Source: Cellvibrionaceae bacterium (GTDB taxonomy: Bacteria; Pseudomonadota; Gammaproteobacteria; Pseudomonadales; Cellvibrionaceae). Taken from it: DNA of 6,086 nucleotides. Below, piece after piece: positions 1-6,086 of the stretch. The stretch covers positions 1-6,086 of the forward strand of contig JALUYN010000641.1 of the NCBI GenBank assembly GCA_027012915.1, in the 5' to 3' direction. The notes under the pieces were generated by a model. It ran no database searches and was not told the DNA's origin. It saw only the letters and a list, made by a program, of their open reading frames with translations. Within the stretch, counting starts at the first letter, position 1, and each line of letters begins with the position of its first letter. The translations under genes were made by a program, and so were the position numbers.

Positions 1-1
1 C

Positions 2-265
2 AGTGTGGCCTTTACCAGTCATCACGCTCAGGTGCGTGAAGCGTTGGATCAAACCGCATTTCGTTTGCGCGAAATGCTGCACGGCGAAGGTATGAGTCAG
101 GTCGATGTGGATGTCTCCGATCAATCTGAGTATCAGGGACAGTCACAGGATTCCGAGAACGCCGCAGGCCCCTTTGGCCAGGGTTCACAGGAAGCTTCCG
201 ATGAAGAGCCGCAGCTGACAGGTGTTACCAGAGTTTCGTCGGCTTTGGTGGACCAATTTGTTTGA
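2..265 (+). CDS. fliK: Flagellar hook-length control protein FliK, C-terminal end (5' truncated)
   Basis: The frame is open from the window edge and ends at TGA 263-265, giving the last 87 or so residues of a larger protein. The GTG at 5 is an internal Val codon, not a start. The opening residues (VAFTSHHAQVREALDQ, then FRLREML) match the conserved end of the FliK C-terminal (Flg_hook) domain, in which secreted FliK contacts FlhB to stop hook growth and switch export to filament substrates. A Gln/Ser/Glu-rich low-complexity stretch follows, and the protein ends in SSALVDQFV, like the VD-containing terminus usual in FliK. Its position just before fliL supports the call. The N-terminal ruler region lies outside the window, so total length is unknown. 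A likely terminator follows, which suggests fliK ends an upstream transcript. Confidence 0.88.
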   Translation, partial: SVAFTSHHAQVREALDQTAFRLREMLHGEGMSQVDVDVSDQSEYQGQSQDSENAAGPFGQGSQEASDEEPQLTGVTRVSSALVDQFV

Positions 266-295
266 TTCTTAGCCCTTTAGCGGCACTTTCATCCC

Positions 296-325
296 CAAAG
301 GCGCCTGCGACGGCAGGAGCCTTTG
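296..325 (+). terminator. Probable rho-independent terminator after fliK
   Basis: Bases 297-308 (AAAGGCGCCTGC) pair with 313-324 (GCAGGAGCCTTT), with a single G-A mismatch and a GACG tetraloop at 309-312. C296-G325 adds one more pair. The stem is GC-rich and lies 30 bases after the fliK stop. The T-run after the stem is short and broken (CTTTGCATTCCCATT), so termination may be partial. It lies upstream of the predicted fliL promoter, which fits a boundary between two transcription units. An mRNA-stabilising 3' hairpin is the alternative reading. Confidence 0.62.
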
Positions 326-389
326 CATTCCCATTGTGACATGTTTTAATCCAATTTTATCCCGCGTGATGCCGGGGCTATATCGATCG

Positions 390-405
390 TGGCATAGCTC
401 TTGCT
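390..405 (+). promoter_or_regulatory. Sigma-54 (RpoN) -24/-12 promoter for the fliL operon
   Basis: The sequence TGGCATAGCTCTTGCT carries the invariant GG (391-392) and GC (403-404) separated by exactly ten bases. It closely matches the sigma-54 consensus TGGCAC-N5-TTGCW, differing only by T for C at the end of the -24 box. Taking C404 as -12, transcription would start near 416, leaving a leader of about 27 bases before the fliL ATG at 443. Polar flagellar genes in Pseudomonas and Vibrio are commonly driven by sigma-54 with FleQ/FlrA-type activators, so the site suits its context. I could not identify an activator site with confidence; the region just upstream (about 339-361) is AT-rich. Confidence 0.8.
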
Positions 406-442
406 CACAATACTATTTAGCGACGATTGACGGATTTTTGAC

Positions 443-973
443 ATGGCAGAAGAGAACGCTGAATCGCAACCGGAAAATGCAGGCGGCGGCAAAAAGAAAC
501 TGATTTTGCTGGTTGTTATTGGCCTCTTGTTGGTGGGTTTGTCTGTGGGCGGCACATTGGTTGCCCTGAAATTTCTGGGGGGCGACGAAACTGCTCAAAG
601 TACCGCCGATGTAGAGGCGGAAGCCGCAGCGGCGGAAGAAGAAGCGCGTTCACTACCCGCCATCTACTACCCTCTCAAGCCGACCATTATCGTCAACTTT
701 AATGCCCGCGGTCGCCAGCGTTTTTTGCAGGCGGACGTCAGCCTGATGGTGCGCGAAGACGATGTGGTGGCAGCGATTGAAGAGCACAGTACGATGCTTC
801 AACACGGTTTGTTGATGTTGTTCGGTGGCCAGGATTACACCGAACTGCAGACTGCAGAAGGTAAAGAACTTCTGCGGCAGTTGGCCCTGGAAGAAGTACA
901 GCGTTTGCTGGAACAGGAAATCGGCAAAGCCGGTGTCGAGCAGGTGCTGTTTACCAACTTTGTGATGCAGTAA
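443..973 (+). CDS. fliL: Flagellar basal body-associated protein FliL
   Basis: Inner-membrane protein of 176 residues that surrounds the stator units at the flagellar motor and supports torque and stator stability. Seen in the sequence: a short acidic cytoplasmic N-terminus, KKK at 17-19, one membrane segment at about 20-42, an Ala/Glu-rich linker at about 49-68, then the periplasmic FliL domain starting near PAIYYPLKPTIIVNF. Characteristic features are the strand RFLQADVSLMVR and the C-terminal helix followed by VLFTNFVMQ, the usual family ending. ATG 443 is chosen because it lies about 27 bases after the predicted sigma-54 start site and gives the expected N-terminus; the Shine-Dalgarno is weak (CGGA at 431-434). 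It is probably the first gene of the fliL-flhB operon. Length is normal, and the 42-base gap to fliM shows nothing notable. Confidence 0.95.
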   Translation: MAEENAESQPENAGGGKKKLILLVVIGLLLVGLSVGGTLVALKFLGGDETAQSTADVEAEAAAAEEEARSLPAIYYPLKPTIIVNFNARGRQRFLQADVSLMVREDDVVAAIEEHSTMLQHGLLMLFGGQDYTELQTAEGKELLRQLALEEVQRLLEQEIGKAGVEQVLFTNFVMQ

Positions 974-1015
974 CCAACAGTCAGATATTGATCTAAGCCA
1001 AGCGGGAATGGACGA

Positions 1016-2053
1016 GTGCAGGATTTACTTTCACAAGACGAAATTGATGCCTTATTACACGGCGTTGATGACGGCGATATTGAAACGGAATCCGATGCTG
1101 ATCCCGGTTCGGTAAAAGCCTATGATCTGACCAGTCAGGACCGTATTGTGCGTGGGCGCATGCCGACGCTGGAAATGATCAACGAGCGCTTTGCACGTTA
1201 CACCCGTATCAGCATGTTCAATCTGTTGCGTCGCACCGCCGACGTGTCTGCTGGCGGTATTCAGATTCAGAAATTTGGTGAGTACGTGCATACCCTGTAC
1301 GTGCCCACCAGTCTTAATATGGTTAAGTTTCGACCGCTGCGTGGCACGGCATTGATTATTCTCGATGCCAAGCTGGTGTTTAAATTGGTAGATAACTTCT
1401 TCGGCGGTGATGGTCGACACGCTAAAATTGAGGGTAGGGAATTTACCCCCACAGAGCTGCGGGTAGTGCAGATGGTTCTCGATCAAGCTTTCGTTGATCT
1501 CACAGAAGCCTGGCGGGCTGTAATGCCCATAGACTTCGAATTTATCAATTCCGAAGTCAACCCCTCTATGGCAAATATTGTCAGCCCCAGTGAAGTCGTG
1601 GTCGTCAGCACATTCCATATCGAATTGGATGGCGGCGGTGGCGAGCTGCATATTACCATTCCTTACTCCATGATCGAGCCCATCCGAGAGATGCTCGATG
1701 CCGGTTTACAGACCGACTCCGATGAGCGTGACGATCGTTGGGTCCACGCGCTGCGCAACGACATTATGGATGCTACCGTGCAATTAGAGTGTGAGCTGGT
1801 GAATCACAAACTGACCTTGCGCGATGTGGCGGAGATCAAAGAAGGGGATATCATTCCCATTGAGATGCCGGAAACCCATGTAATGACCGCCAATAGTGTT
1901 CCTATGTATCGGGTCAAGATGGGGCAGGTGAATAATAATCTGGCCATGAAAATTGAAGAAACCATTGATCGCTCCACCCTGAAAAATTCGTCGGCGTTTG
2001 AGGCGCTTCAGAGCGATGTGGCACAGTCTGGCAGTGAGACAGAAGAGGATTGA
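1016..2053 (+). CDS. fliM: Flagellar motor switch protein FliM
   Basis: C-ring protein of 345 residues that binds phosphorylated CheY and passes the signal to FliG and FliN to set rotation direction. The N-terminal LLSQDEIDALL (residues 4-14) is the conserved CheY-P binding peptide. The middle CheC-like domain spans about 45-230 and holds the GGDG motif at 130-133, matching the GGxG motif that contacts FliG. The C-terminal SpoA domain (about 250-315) includes LECELVNHKLTLRDV and GDIIPIEMPE and mediates contact with FliN. A Ser/Glu-rich acidic tail ends the protein. The start is GTG 1016: an in-frame TGA at 989-991 leaves no other upstream option, and GGGA at 1004-1007 is well placed as ribosome binding site. 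The gene is intact and of family length, and sits just before fliN. Confidence 0.97.
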   Translation: MQDLLSQDEIDALLHGVDDGDIETESDADPGSVKAYDLTSQDRIVRGRMPTLEMINERFARYTRISMFNLLRRTADVSAGGIQIQKFGEYVHTLYVPTSLNMVKFRPLRGTALIILDAKLVFKLVDNFFGGDGRHAKIEGREFTPTELRVVQMVLDQAFVDLTEAWRAVMPIDFEFINSEVNPSMANIVSPSEVVVVSTFHIELDGGGGELHITIPYSMIEPIREMLDAGLQTDSDERDDRWVHALRNDIMDATVQLECELVNHKLTLRDVAEIKEGDIIPIEMPETHVMTANSVPMYRVKMGQVNNNLAMKIEETIDRSTLKNSSAFEALQSDVAQSGSETEED

Positions 2054-2055
2054 GT

Positions 2056-2508
2056 ATGAGTGATGAAGACGATTTGATGCCAGGTGGCGAGGAAGACGTC
2101 AATCAGGACGCCATGGCGGATGAGTGGGCAGCGGCAATGGCGGAAGCCGAGGGCGCAGCATCTGACCCGATGGAAGATGTTAACGCCGCAGAACTCGAAG
2201 AATTTTCAGAGCCCGCAGCATCAGCGACGGTTATGCCTGGCGAAGGCAATCCTGATCTGGATACCATTCTCGATATTCCCGTTAATATCGCAATGGAGGT
2301 GGGCTCCACATCGATCACAATCCGCAATCTGTTGCAGTTGAACCAGGGGTCGGTTATCGAGCTGGATCGTCTGGCGGGAGAGCCCTTGGATGTACTGGTA
2401 AACGGCACGCTGATTGCCCACGGTGAAGTGGTTGTGGTCAACGAGAAATTTGGTATTCGCATGACGGACGTGATCAGCCCTTCAGAGCGCATCAAGCGAC
2501 TGCGTTAA
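2056..2508 (+). CDS. fliN: Flagellar motor switch protein FliN
   Basis: C-ring protein of 150 residues that forms the base of the switch with FliM and docks the export ATPase complex through FliH. The first 65 or so residues are acidic and Ala-rich and include ADEWAAAMAEAEG (21-33), resembling the DEWAAA-type segment of other gammaproteobacterial FliN proteins. The SpoA domain spans about 70-148 and is highly conserved: LDIPVNIAMEVG, IRNLLQLNQGSVIELD, GEPLDVLVNG, EKFGIRMTDVISPSERIKRL. I choose ATG 2056 over TTG 2050 because AGAGGA at 2044-2049 is six bases before the ATG but abuts the TTG. The fliM stop (TGA 2051-2053) is two bases upstream, so translation is probably coupled to FliM, with which it acts in fixed ratio. 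Confidence 0.97.
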   Translation: MSDEDDLMPGGEEDVNQDAMADEWAAAMAEAEGAASDPMEDVNAAELEEFSEPAASATVMPGEGNPDLDTILDIPVNIAMEVGSTSITIRNLLQLNQGSVIELDRLAGEPLDVLVNGTLIAHGEVVVVNEKFGIRMTDVISPSERIKRLR

Positions 2509-2510
2509 TT

Positions 2511-2966
2511 GTGTCTGCGATGTTCCGCCAACTTACGAGCTCAATTTCCCTGTGCACGATGGCTCTTTTATCGGAAGTAGCTTTGGCCCAGGCTACTTCT
2601 GCACAAGCTAATAAGGCCGGTGCTGTTGTTAGTAACAGCCAGCATCTTACCCAGGTGTTTGTCGCGCTGATGCTGATTATTGGGTTGATTTTCGCGCTGG
2701 CCTGGTTGTTAAAGAAGCTCGGCAATGGCTCTTTGGTAGGCAATTCGCACATTAAGGTGGTAGCCAATATGCCATTGGGCACACGAGAACGCATTGCTTT
2801 GATCGAAGTAGGCGGTAAACAGATGCTGGTGGGAGTTACCGCTCAACAGATTAACCATCTACATACGTTTGACGATGCGGTAGTAGATATCGGTGATGTG
2901 CCACAAAATTCAGAGTTCAGTCAGAAGATTAAAGAGATAATTGCTGGCGGTGGAAATAAATCGTGA
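2511..2966 (+). CDS. fliO: Flagellar export apparatus assembly protein FliO
   Basis: Small membrane protein of 151 residues that helps FliP form its ring during assembly of the type III export gate. Visible features: an N-terminal hydrophobic stretch ending in ALA-Q (24-27), which looks like a signal peptide; a short periplasmic segment; a membrane helix at about 49-67 followed by KK; and a cytoplasmic FliO domain with [34 protein letters not shown] (written here only as the region 76-109). The start is uncertain: GTG 2511 lies two bases after the fliN stop and ATG 2520 is in frame. Neither has a clear Shine-Dalgarno, so coupling to fliN translation is likely. GTG 2511 is preferred because of the tight spacing. 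The 3' end overlaps fliP. The call rests on the [18 protein letters not shown] signature and on gene order. Confidence 0.93.
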   Translation: MSAMFRQLTSSISLCTMALLSEVALAQATSAQANKAGAVVSNSQHLTQVFVALMLIIGLIFALAWLLKKLGNGSLVGNSHIKVVANMPLGTRERIALIEVGGKQMLVGVTAQQINHLHTFDDAVVDIGDVPQNSEFSQKIKEIIAGGGNKS

Positions 2967-3775
2967 TGAATCGTGATACCCGCTTGCCGATTTCCCTCTT
3001 GTTCAAATCACTTGTCGCTCTAGTGGCGCTGATTTTTTCCTGTTTGGCGATGGCTCAGACTGGTGCTGAGCCAAGCCAGGTTCTGCCACTGAAGCCGATT
3101 CCTGGCTTGCCCGCTGTCACAGTACAAACCAACGCCGATGGCTCGCAGGACTATACGGTAACTCTGCAAATTCTCGCCATTATGACGGTGCTGACCTTGT
3201 TGCCAGCTCTGCTCATGATGATGACCTCATTCACGCGAATTATTATAGTTTTCGCGATATTACGGCAGGCGCTGGGCTTGCAGCAGTCGCCATCCAATCA
3301 GATCTTGATAGGACTCTCGCTGTTTCTAACGTTATTTATTATGTCTCCGGTGTTTGATCGGGTGAACTCGGAAGCTTTGCAACCCTATATCAATGAGCAG
3401 ATAACTGCCCGTGAGGCTTTCGATCGCAGTACGGTGCCGTTTCACGAATTCATGTTGGCGCAAACTCGCGAAACCGATCTGGATCTGTTTATGGAGCTGG
3501 CCGATCGCCGGGATATTCAGGGGCCCGAAGATGTACCGATGAATATTCTGATTCCGGCGTTTGTGACGTCTGAGTTGAAAACCGCCTTTCAGATCGGTTT
3601 TATTATTTTTATTCCATTTTTGGTAATCGATATCGTTGTGGCCAGTGTATTGATGGCCATGGGGATGATGATGTTGTCGCCTCTGATTATTTCCCTGCCA
3701 TTTAAGATTATGCTGTTTGTGCTTGTGGATGGCTGGGCCATGATCATGGGTACACTAGCGGCGAGTTACGGATAG
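2966..3775 (+). CDS. fliP: Flagellar export gate protein FliP
   Basis: Core subunit of the FliP5Q4R1 export channel in the inner membrane. Read from ATG 2966 it has 269 residues: a signal peptide with probable cleavage after AMA (28-30), then a mature protein close to the size of enteric FliP. Family hallmarks are [19 protein letters not shown] in the first conserved block, [19 protein letters not shown], and the C-terminal block from [16 protein letters not shown] through [14 protein letters not shown]. The methionine cluster MGMMM (232-236) corresponds to the methionine gasket described for FliP channels. The start is ambiguous: GTG 2963 overlaps the fliO stop by four bases and ATG 2966 by one. 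GGTGGA at 2949-2954 could serve either. They differ by a single residue. The stop is TAG. Confidence 0.96.
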   Translation: MNRDTRLPISLLFKSLVALVALIFSCLAMAQTGAEPSQVLPLKPIPGLPAVTVQTNADGSQDYTVTLQILAIMTVLTLLPALLMMMTSFTRIIIVFAILRQALGLQQSPSNQILIGLSLFLTLFIMSPVFDRVNSEALQPYINEQITAREAFDRSTVPFHEFMLAQTRETDLDLFMELADRRDIQGPEDVPMNILIPAFVTSELKTAFQIGFIIFIPFLVIDIVVASVLMAMGMMMLSPLIISLPFKIMLFVLVDGWAMIMGTLAASYG

Positions 3776-3787
3776 CGGGGAGCGATC

Positions 3788-4057
3788 ATGACACCCGAAG
3801 TAGTAATGGATCTGTTGGGCAGTGCTTTCTACCTCACCGTTGTGGTGGTAGCTCTGATTGTTGGGCCCAGTTTGGTGGTGGGGCTGCTGGTGAGTATGTT
3901 CCAGGCCGCTACTCAAATTAACGAACAAACTTTGAGCTTTTTGCCACGTCTGTTGATTACGCTGGGCACCATTATGTTTGCTGGTGGTTGGCTGTTAACC
4001 CAGTTTATGGATCTGTTCACCAATTTGTTTCACCAGATCCCAACGTTGATTGGCTAG
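3788..4057 (+). CDS. fliQ: Flagellar export gate protein FliQ
   Basis: Export-gate subunit of 89 residues, the usual FliQ length. It packs around the FliP/FliR core of the type III export channel. Two hydrophobic segments are visible, about 13-37 and 51-75, separated by the family signature FQAATQINEQTLSFLPRL (38-55). The start at ATG 3788 has a good ribosome binding site, GGGGAG at 3777-3782, five bases upstream. It lies 12 bases after the fliP TAG and in the same frame as fliP, with no further stop in between. Its own stop is also TAG. No irregularity is seen in the protein. Confidence 0.96.
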   Translation: MTPEVVMDLLGSAFYLTVVVVALIVGPSLVVGLLVSMFQAATQINEQTLSFLPRLLITLGTIMFAGGWLLTQFMDLFTNLFHQIPTLIG

Positions 4058-4073
4058 CTGAGGCGGTGGTTGC

Positions 4074-4853
4074 GTGTGGGTTCTGACCGATAGCAACATT
4101 ATGGAATTTGTCGGCCGCTACATTTGGCCGTTGTTTCGTATTTCCGCGCTATTTATGGCGATGCCGATTATCGGCAGTCGCGTGGTTACTGCGCGGGTGC
4201 GGGTGCTGCTAGCTCTGACGATTACATTGATTGTGGTGCCCATGCTGCCGCCCATGCCGGTAGTGCCCATGTTGTCCCTGCAGAGCCTGATGATTGTTCT
4301 GCAACAGGTGGTGATTGGCCTGGCCGTGGGCTTCTTTCTGCAAGTTGTGTTTCAGGTCTTCGTATTGGCCGGTCAGTTAATCGCCATGAAAATGGGTTTG
4401 GGCTTTGCGTCCATGAATGATCCCGCCAACGGTGTCACCGTCACAGTTTTGTCTCAGTACTATTTGATTCTCGCTACCTTGATGTTTCTGTCCATGAATG
4501 GACATCTCGTTGTGATTGAACTGATCGTCAGCAGCTTTCACACATTGCCCATTTCTGAAACCGGTCTCGCGGTTACAGATTTCTGGAATATCGCCCAGGC
4601 TGGAAGCTGGCTGTTCAGTCGGGCATTGTTGATTGCCTTGCCTGTTCTGACCTCGCTGCTGGTAGTGAACCTGGCATTTGGCGTTATGAGCAGAGCAGCG
4701 CCGCAGATGAACGTATTCGCTGTGGGTTTCCCAATTACTCTCGTGTTTGGTTTGTTCTTGATGTGGGCTAGCCAATCCAGTTTCCTGCCAAACTTCAGCA
4801 CTTTTGTTGAAGAGGGGTTTAGTTTCGTCCATCAGTTGGTGAGGGTGCCCTAG
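4074..4853 (+). CDS. fliR: Flagellar export gate protein FliR
   Basis: Export-gate subunit of 259 residues, matching enteric FliR in size. One copy joins five FliP subunits to complete the export channel, and FlhB wraps its base. The protein is very hydrophobic with about six membrane segments (near 12-32, 42-60, 70-98, 127-152, 182-206 and 213-232). Conserved family stretches include RVRVLLALTI (41-50), GFASMNDPANG (110-120), MNGHLVVIE (141-149) and NLAFGVMSRAAPQMNVFAVG (199-218). The start is GTG 4074: an in-frame TGA at 4059-4061 excludes earlier starts, and the purine-rich GAGGCGGTGG (4060-4069) lies just ahead. ATG 4101 would remove the conserved first residues. The TAG stop directly abuts the flhB ATG in the same frame. 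Confidence 0.96.
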   Translation: MWVLTDSNIMEFVGRYIWPLFRISALFMAMPIIGSRVVTARVRVLLALTITLIVVPMLPPMPVVPMLSLQSLMIVLQQVVIGLAVGFFLQVVFQVFVLAGQLIAMKMGLGFASMNDPANGVTVTVLSQYYLILATLMFLSMNGHLVVIELIVSSFHTLPISETGLAVTDFWNIAQAGSWLFSRALLIALPVLTSLLVVNLAFGVMSRAAPQMNVFAVGFPITLVFGLFLMWASQSSFLPNFSTFVEEGFSFVHQLVRVP

Positions 4854-5990
4854 ATGGCTGAACAAGACGACAGTCAGGAAAAAACAGAAGAACCCACGCC
4901 CAAACGGTTAGAGAAGGCCCGGGAGGAAGGCCAGGTTCCCCGATCGCGGGAGTTGACCACCACTGCGGTTTTGTTGGCGGGCACCGTCGGTCTGTTCGTG
5001 TTCGGGCCCTTTATGATCGAGCGGCTGTCCAGCATTATTCGCTATAACTTTTCGCTCGAGCGGGACGCCGCTTTCGATACCAATCTAATGATCTCTCATC
5101 TCACTGGTTCCATGGGGGATGCGCTGCTGTCGATGTTTCCCCTGTTTGGCGTGTTATTGGTGGCTGCAGTTTTGGGGCCGATTGCGCTGGGCGGTTGGCT
5201 TTGGAGCAGCAAGGCCATGGCGCCCAAATTCAGTCGCATGAACCCTCTGGAAGGGCTCAAGCGTATGTTTGGAGTGAAAGGCCTGGTGGAGTTGGTCAAA
5301 GCCCTGGCCAAGGTATTGGTGATTTTGCCGGTCGCAATCTGGCTATTGGTGAGCATGCAGCAAGACATACTCGAATTATCGCTGATGCCAATCATGCCGG
5401 CACTCGAGGAATCCATTTGGTTGTCGGCGTGGGCGGCGATTGCACTGTCGGCGGTAACCATTCTGATTGTTCTGGTGGATGTGCCGTTTCAAATTTGGGA
5501 TAACACCCGCAAGTTGAAAATGTCGCGGCAGGATATCAAGGATGAAATGAAGGACGCCGAGGGCAAGCCCGAGGTGAAGGGACGAATTCGTCAGTTGCAG
5601 AGAGAAATGGCCAACAACCGGCAGCTGGCGGCAGTGCCTGAGGCCGATGTAGTGATTACCAACCCGACCCACTTTTCAGTAGCACTGAAGTACGATCCGG
5701 AGGCAATGGCCACACCGATTCTGGTGGCGAAGGGGGTCGATCACTTTGCCTTGAAAATTCGCGAAGTCGCCAATGAGCACAATGTACAAATAATGGAATC
5801 GCCGGTATTGGCCCGTGCCGTGTATCACACTACCGACGTGGACGACGAGATCCCCGGGGCATTGTATATGGCGGTGGCGCAAGTTCTGGCTTATGTGTTC
5901 CAGCTGCGCAATTACAAGAAGGGGATTGGCGAACGCCCCGAGAAACCGCGTAATATCAGCGTACCTAAGGATATGCAGTTCGACCCGTAA
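4854..5990 (+). CDS. flhB: Flagellar export switch protein FlhB
   Basis: Membrane protein of 378 residues that controls which substrates the flagellar export gate passes. The N-terminus carries the family signature EKTEEPTPKRLEKAREEGQV (9-28) followed by PRSREL. Four membrane segments are predicted near 36-56, 88-112, 145-167 and 187-211, then a charged linker (about 217-260) leads to the cytoplasmic domain. That domain holds the autocleavage motif NPTH at 270-273, expected to cut between N270 and P271, so the hook-to-filament switch with FliK should be functional. VAKGVDHFALKIREVANEHN and ESPVLARAVY are also typical. ATG 4854 follows the fliR TAG with no gap, and GAGGG at 4841-4845 is a well-spaced ribosome binding site. 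The tail ends in a short Pro- and charge-rich extension. Length is normal for the family. Confidence 0.97.
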   Translation: MAEQDDSQEKTEEPTPKRLEKAREEGQVPRSRELTTTAVLLAGTVGLFVFGPFMIERLSSIIRYNFSLERDAAFDTNLMISHLTGSMGDALLSMFPLFGVLLVAAVLGPIALGGWLWSSKAMAPKFSRMNPLEGLKRMFGVKGLVELVKALAKVLVILPVAIWLLVSMQQDILELSLMPIMPALEESIWLSAWAAIALSAVTILIVLVDVPFQIWDNTRKLKMSRQDIKDEMKDAEGKPEVKGRIRQLQREMANNRQLAAVPEADVVITNPTHFSVALKYDPEAMATPILVAKGVDHFALKIREVANEHNVQIMESPVLARAVYHTTDVDDEIPGALYMAVAQVLAYVFQLRNYKKGIGERPEKPRNISVPKDMQFDP

Positions 5991-6029
5991 CCTCGGGGCT
6001 GCTTAACAATAATAACGAAAGGAAGTTCT

Positions 6030-6086
6030 ATGTTGCTGCGCACTCTTATGGCCGTTGTGGCTTTAATTCTGTTGTATTTTCTCACC
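6030..6086 (+). CDS. Start of an unidentified membrane or exported protein (3' truncated)
   Basis: An ATG at 6030 follows a strong ribosome binding site (AAAGGAAG, 6018-6025), and the frame stays open to the window edge. The 19 visible residues, MLLRTLMAVVALILLYFLT, have one early Arg and then a hydrophobic run, as in a signal peptide or membrane anchor. I do not recognise the protein. The usual next flagellar gene in this gene order is flhA, but FlhA normally begins with a more polar cytoplasmic segment, so this start does not look like it. The gap from flhB is 39 bases without a convincing terminator or promoter, so co-transcription with the flagellar operon is plausible. It could be a small accessory protein placed between flhB and flhA or the first gene of an unrelated unit; the window cannot decide. 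Confidence 0.6.
   Translation, partial: MLLRTLMAVVALILLYFLT

Noticed and set aside
339..389. Possible FleQ/FlrA-type activator site upstream of the sigma-54 promoter
   Set aside because: The stretch is AT-rich in part, but I found no convincing dyad or consensus match, and such activators can also bind far away or downstream.
1008..1010. ATG just before fliM as a possible start
   Set aside because: It is out of frame with the conserved FliM sequence (QDLLSQDEIDALL). The in-frame GTG at 1016 is the only workable start.
1055..1651. A 198-codon open frame on the minus strand inside fliM
   Set aside because: It lies wholly within the well-conserved fliM coding region and its translation shows no recognisable domain. 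It has no supporting ribosome binding site that I could see, so it is an antisense shadow.
2050..2052. TTG as the fliN start
   Set aside because: The AGAGGA ribosome binding site ends at 2049, directly next to the TTG, leaving no spacer. ATG 2056 has a six-base spacer.
4124..4420. A 98-codon plus-strand frame inside fliR
   Set aside because: It is a +1 shadow of the fliR codons, and the conserved FliR sequence continues unbroken in the other frame, so no frameshift or nested gene is needed.
4377..4865. A 162-codon open frame on the minus strand across fliR and the flhB start
   Set aside because: It is antisense to conserved fliR; the translation is rich in Gln, His and Asn, without family resemblance, as expected from the reverse complement of a membrane-protein gene.
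5984..5999. Possible terminator hairpin after flhB
   Set aside because: Only about four base pairs (CCCG with CGGG) can form and no T-run follows, so it is too weak to call.

Overview
The window is a continuous stretch of a polar-type flagellar locus, with every gene on the + strand. It runs from the 3' end of fliK through fliL, fliM, fliN, fliO, fliP, fliQ, fliR and flhB to the first codons of an unidentified gene. The order fliK-LMNOPQR-flhB, with flhB directly behind fliR, is typical of polarly flagellated Gammaproteobacteria (Pseudomonas, Vibrio, Cellvibrio/Saccharophagus-like marine groups) and differs from enterics, where flhB lies elsewhere. A sigma-54-type promoter before fliL fits the same group. 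The genus cannot be fixed from the sequence; a pseudomonad- or Cellvibrionales-like gammaproteobacterium is my best inference.

Layout. Positions 2-265 hold the end of fliK (hook-length control). Positions 266-442 form the only sizeable gene-free gap. It holds a likely intrinsic terminator (296-325) and a strong match to a sigma-54 -24/-12 promoter (390-405), so fliL to flhB probably form their own transcription unit. fliL (443-973) encodes the stator-associated membrane protein, and fliM (1016-2053) and fliN (2056-2508) encode the C-ring switch. fliO, fliP, fliQ, fliR and flhB (2511-5990) encode the assembly factor, core and substrate-specificity switch of the flagellar type III export gate. 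From fliM onward the genes are packed with gaps or overlaps of -1 to +16 bases, which implies translational coupling. At 6030 a new reading frame with a good ribosome binding site opens and runs off the window; its 19 visible residues look like a signal peptide or membrane anchor and not like the start of FlhA.

How the genes work together. FliP, FliQ and FliR form the export channel in the basal-body membrane, with FliO assisting FliP assembly. FlhB cleaves itself at NPTH and, together with FliK, switches export from rod/hook subunits to filament subunits. FliM and FliN form the C-ring that binds CheY-P and sets rotation direction. FliL sits at the stator interface.

All complete genes look intact and conserved. 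I found no undescribed system. The points most worth a second look are: fliR and flhB in the same frame, separated only by one TAG codon; the run of three TAG stops on fliP, fliQ and fliR; the sigma-54 promoter; a 10-base tandem repeat at the fliO/fliP overlap; and the unidentified gene after flhB.
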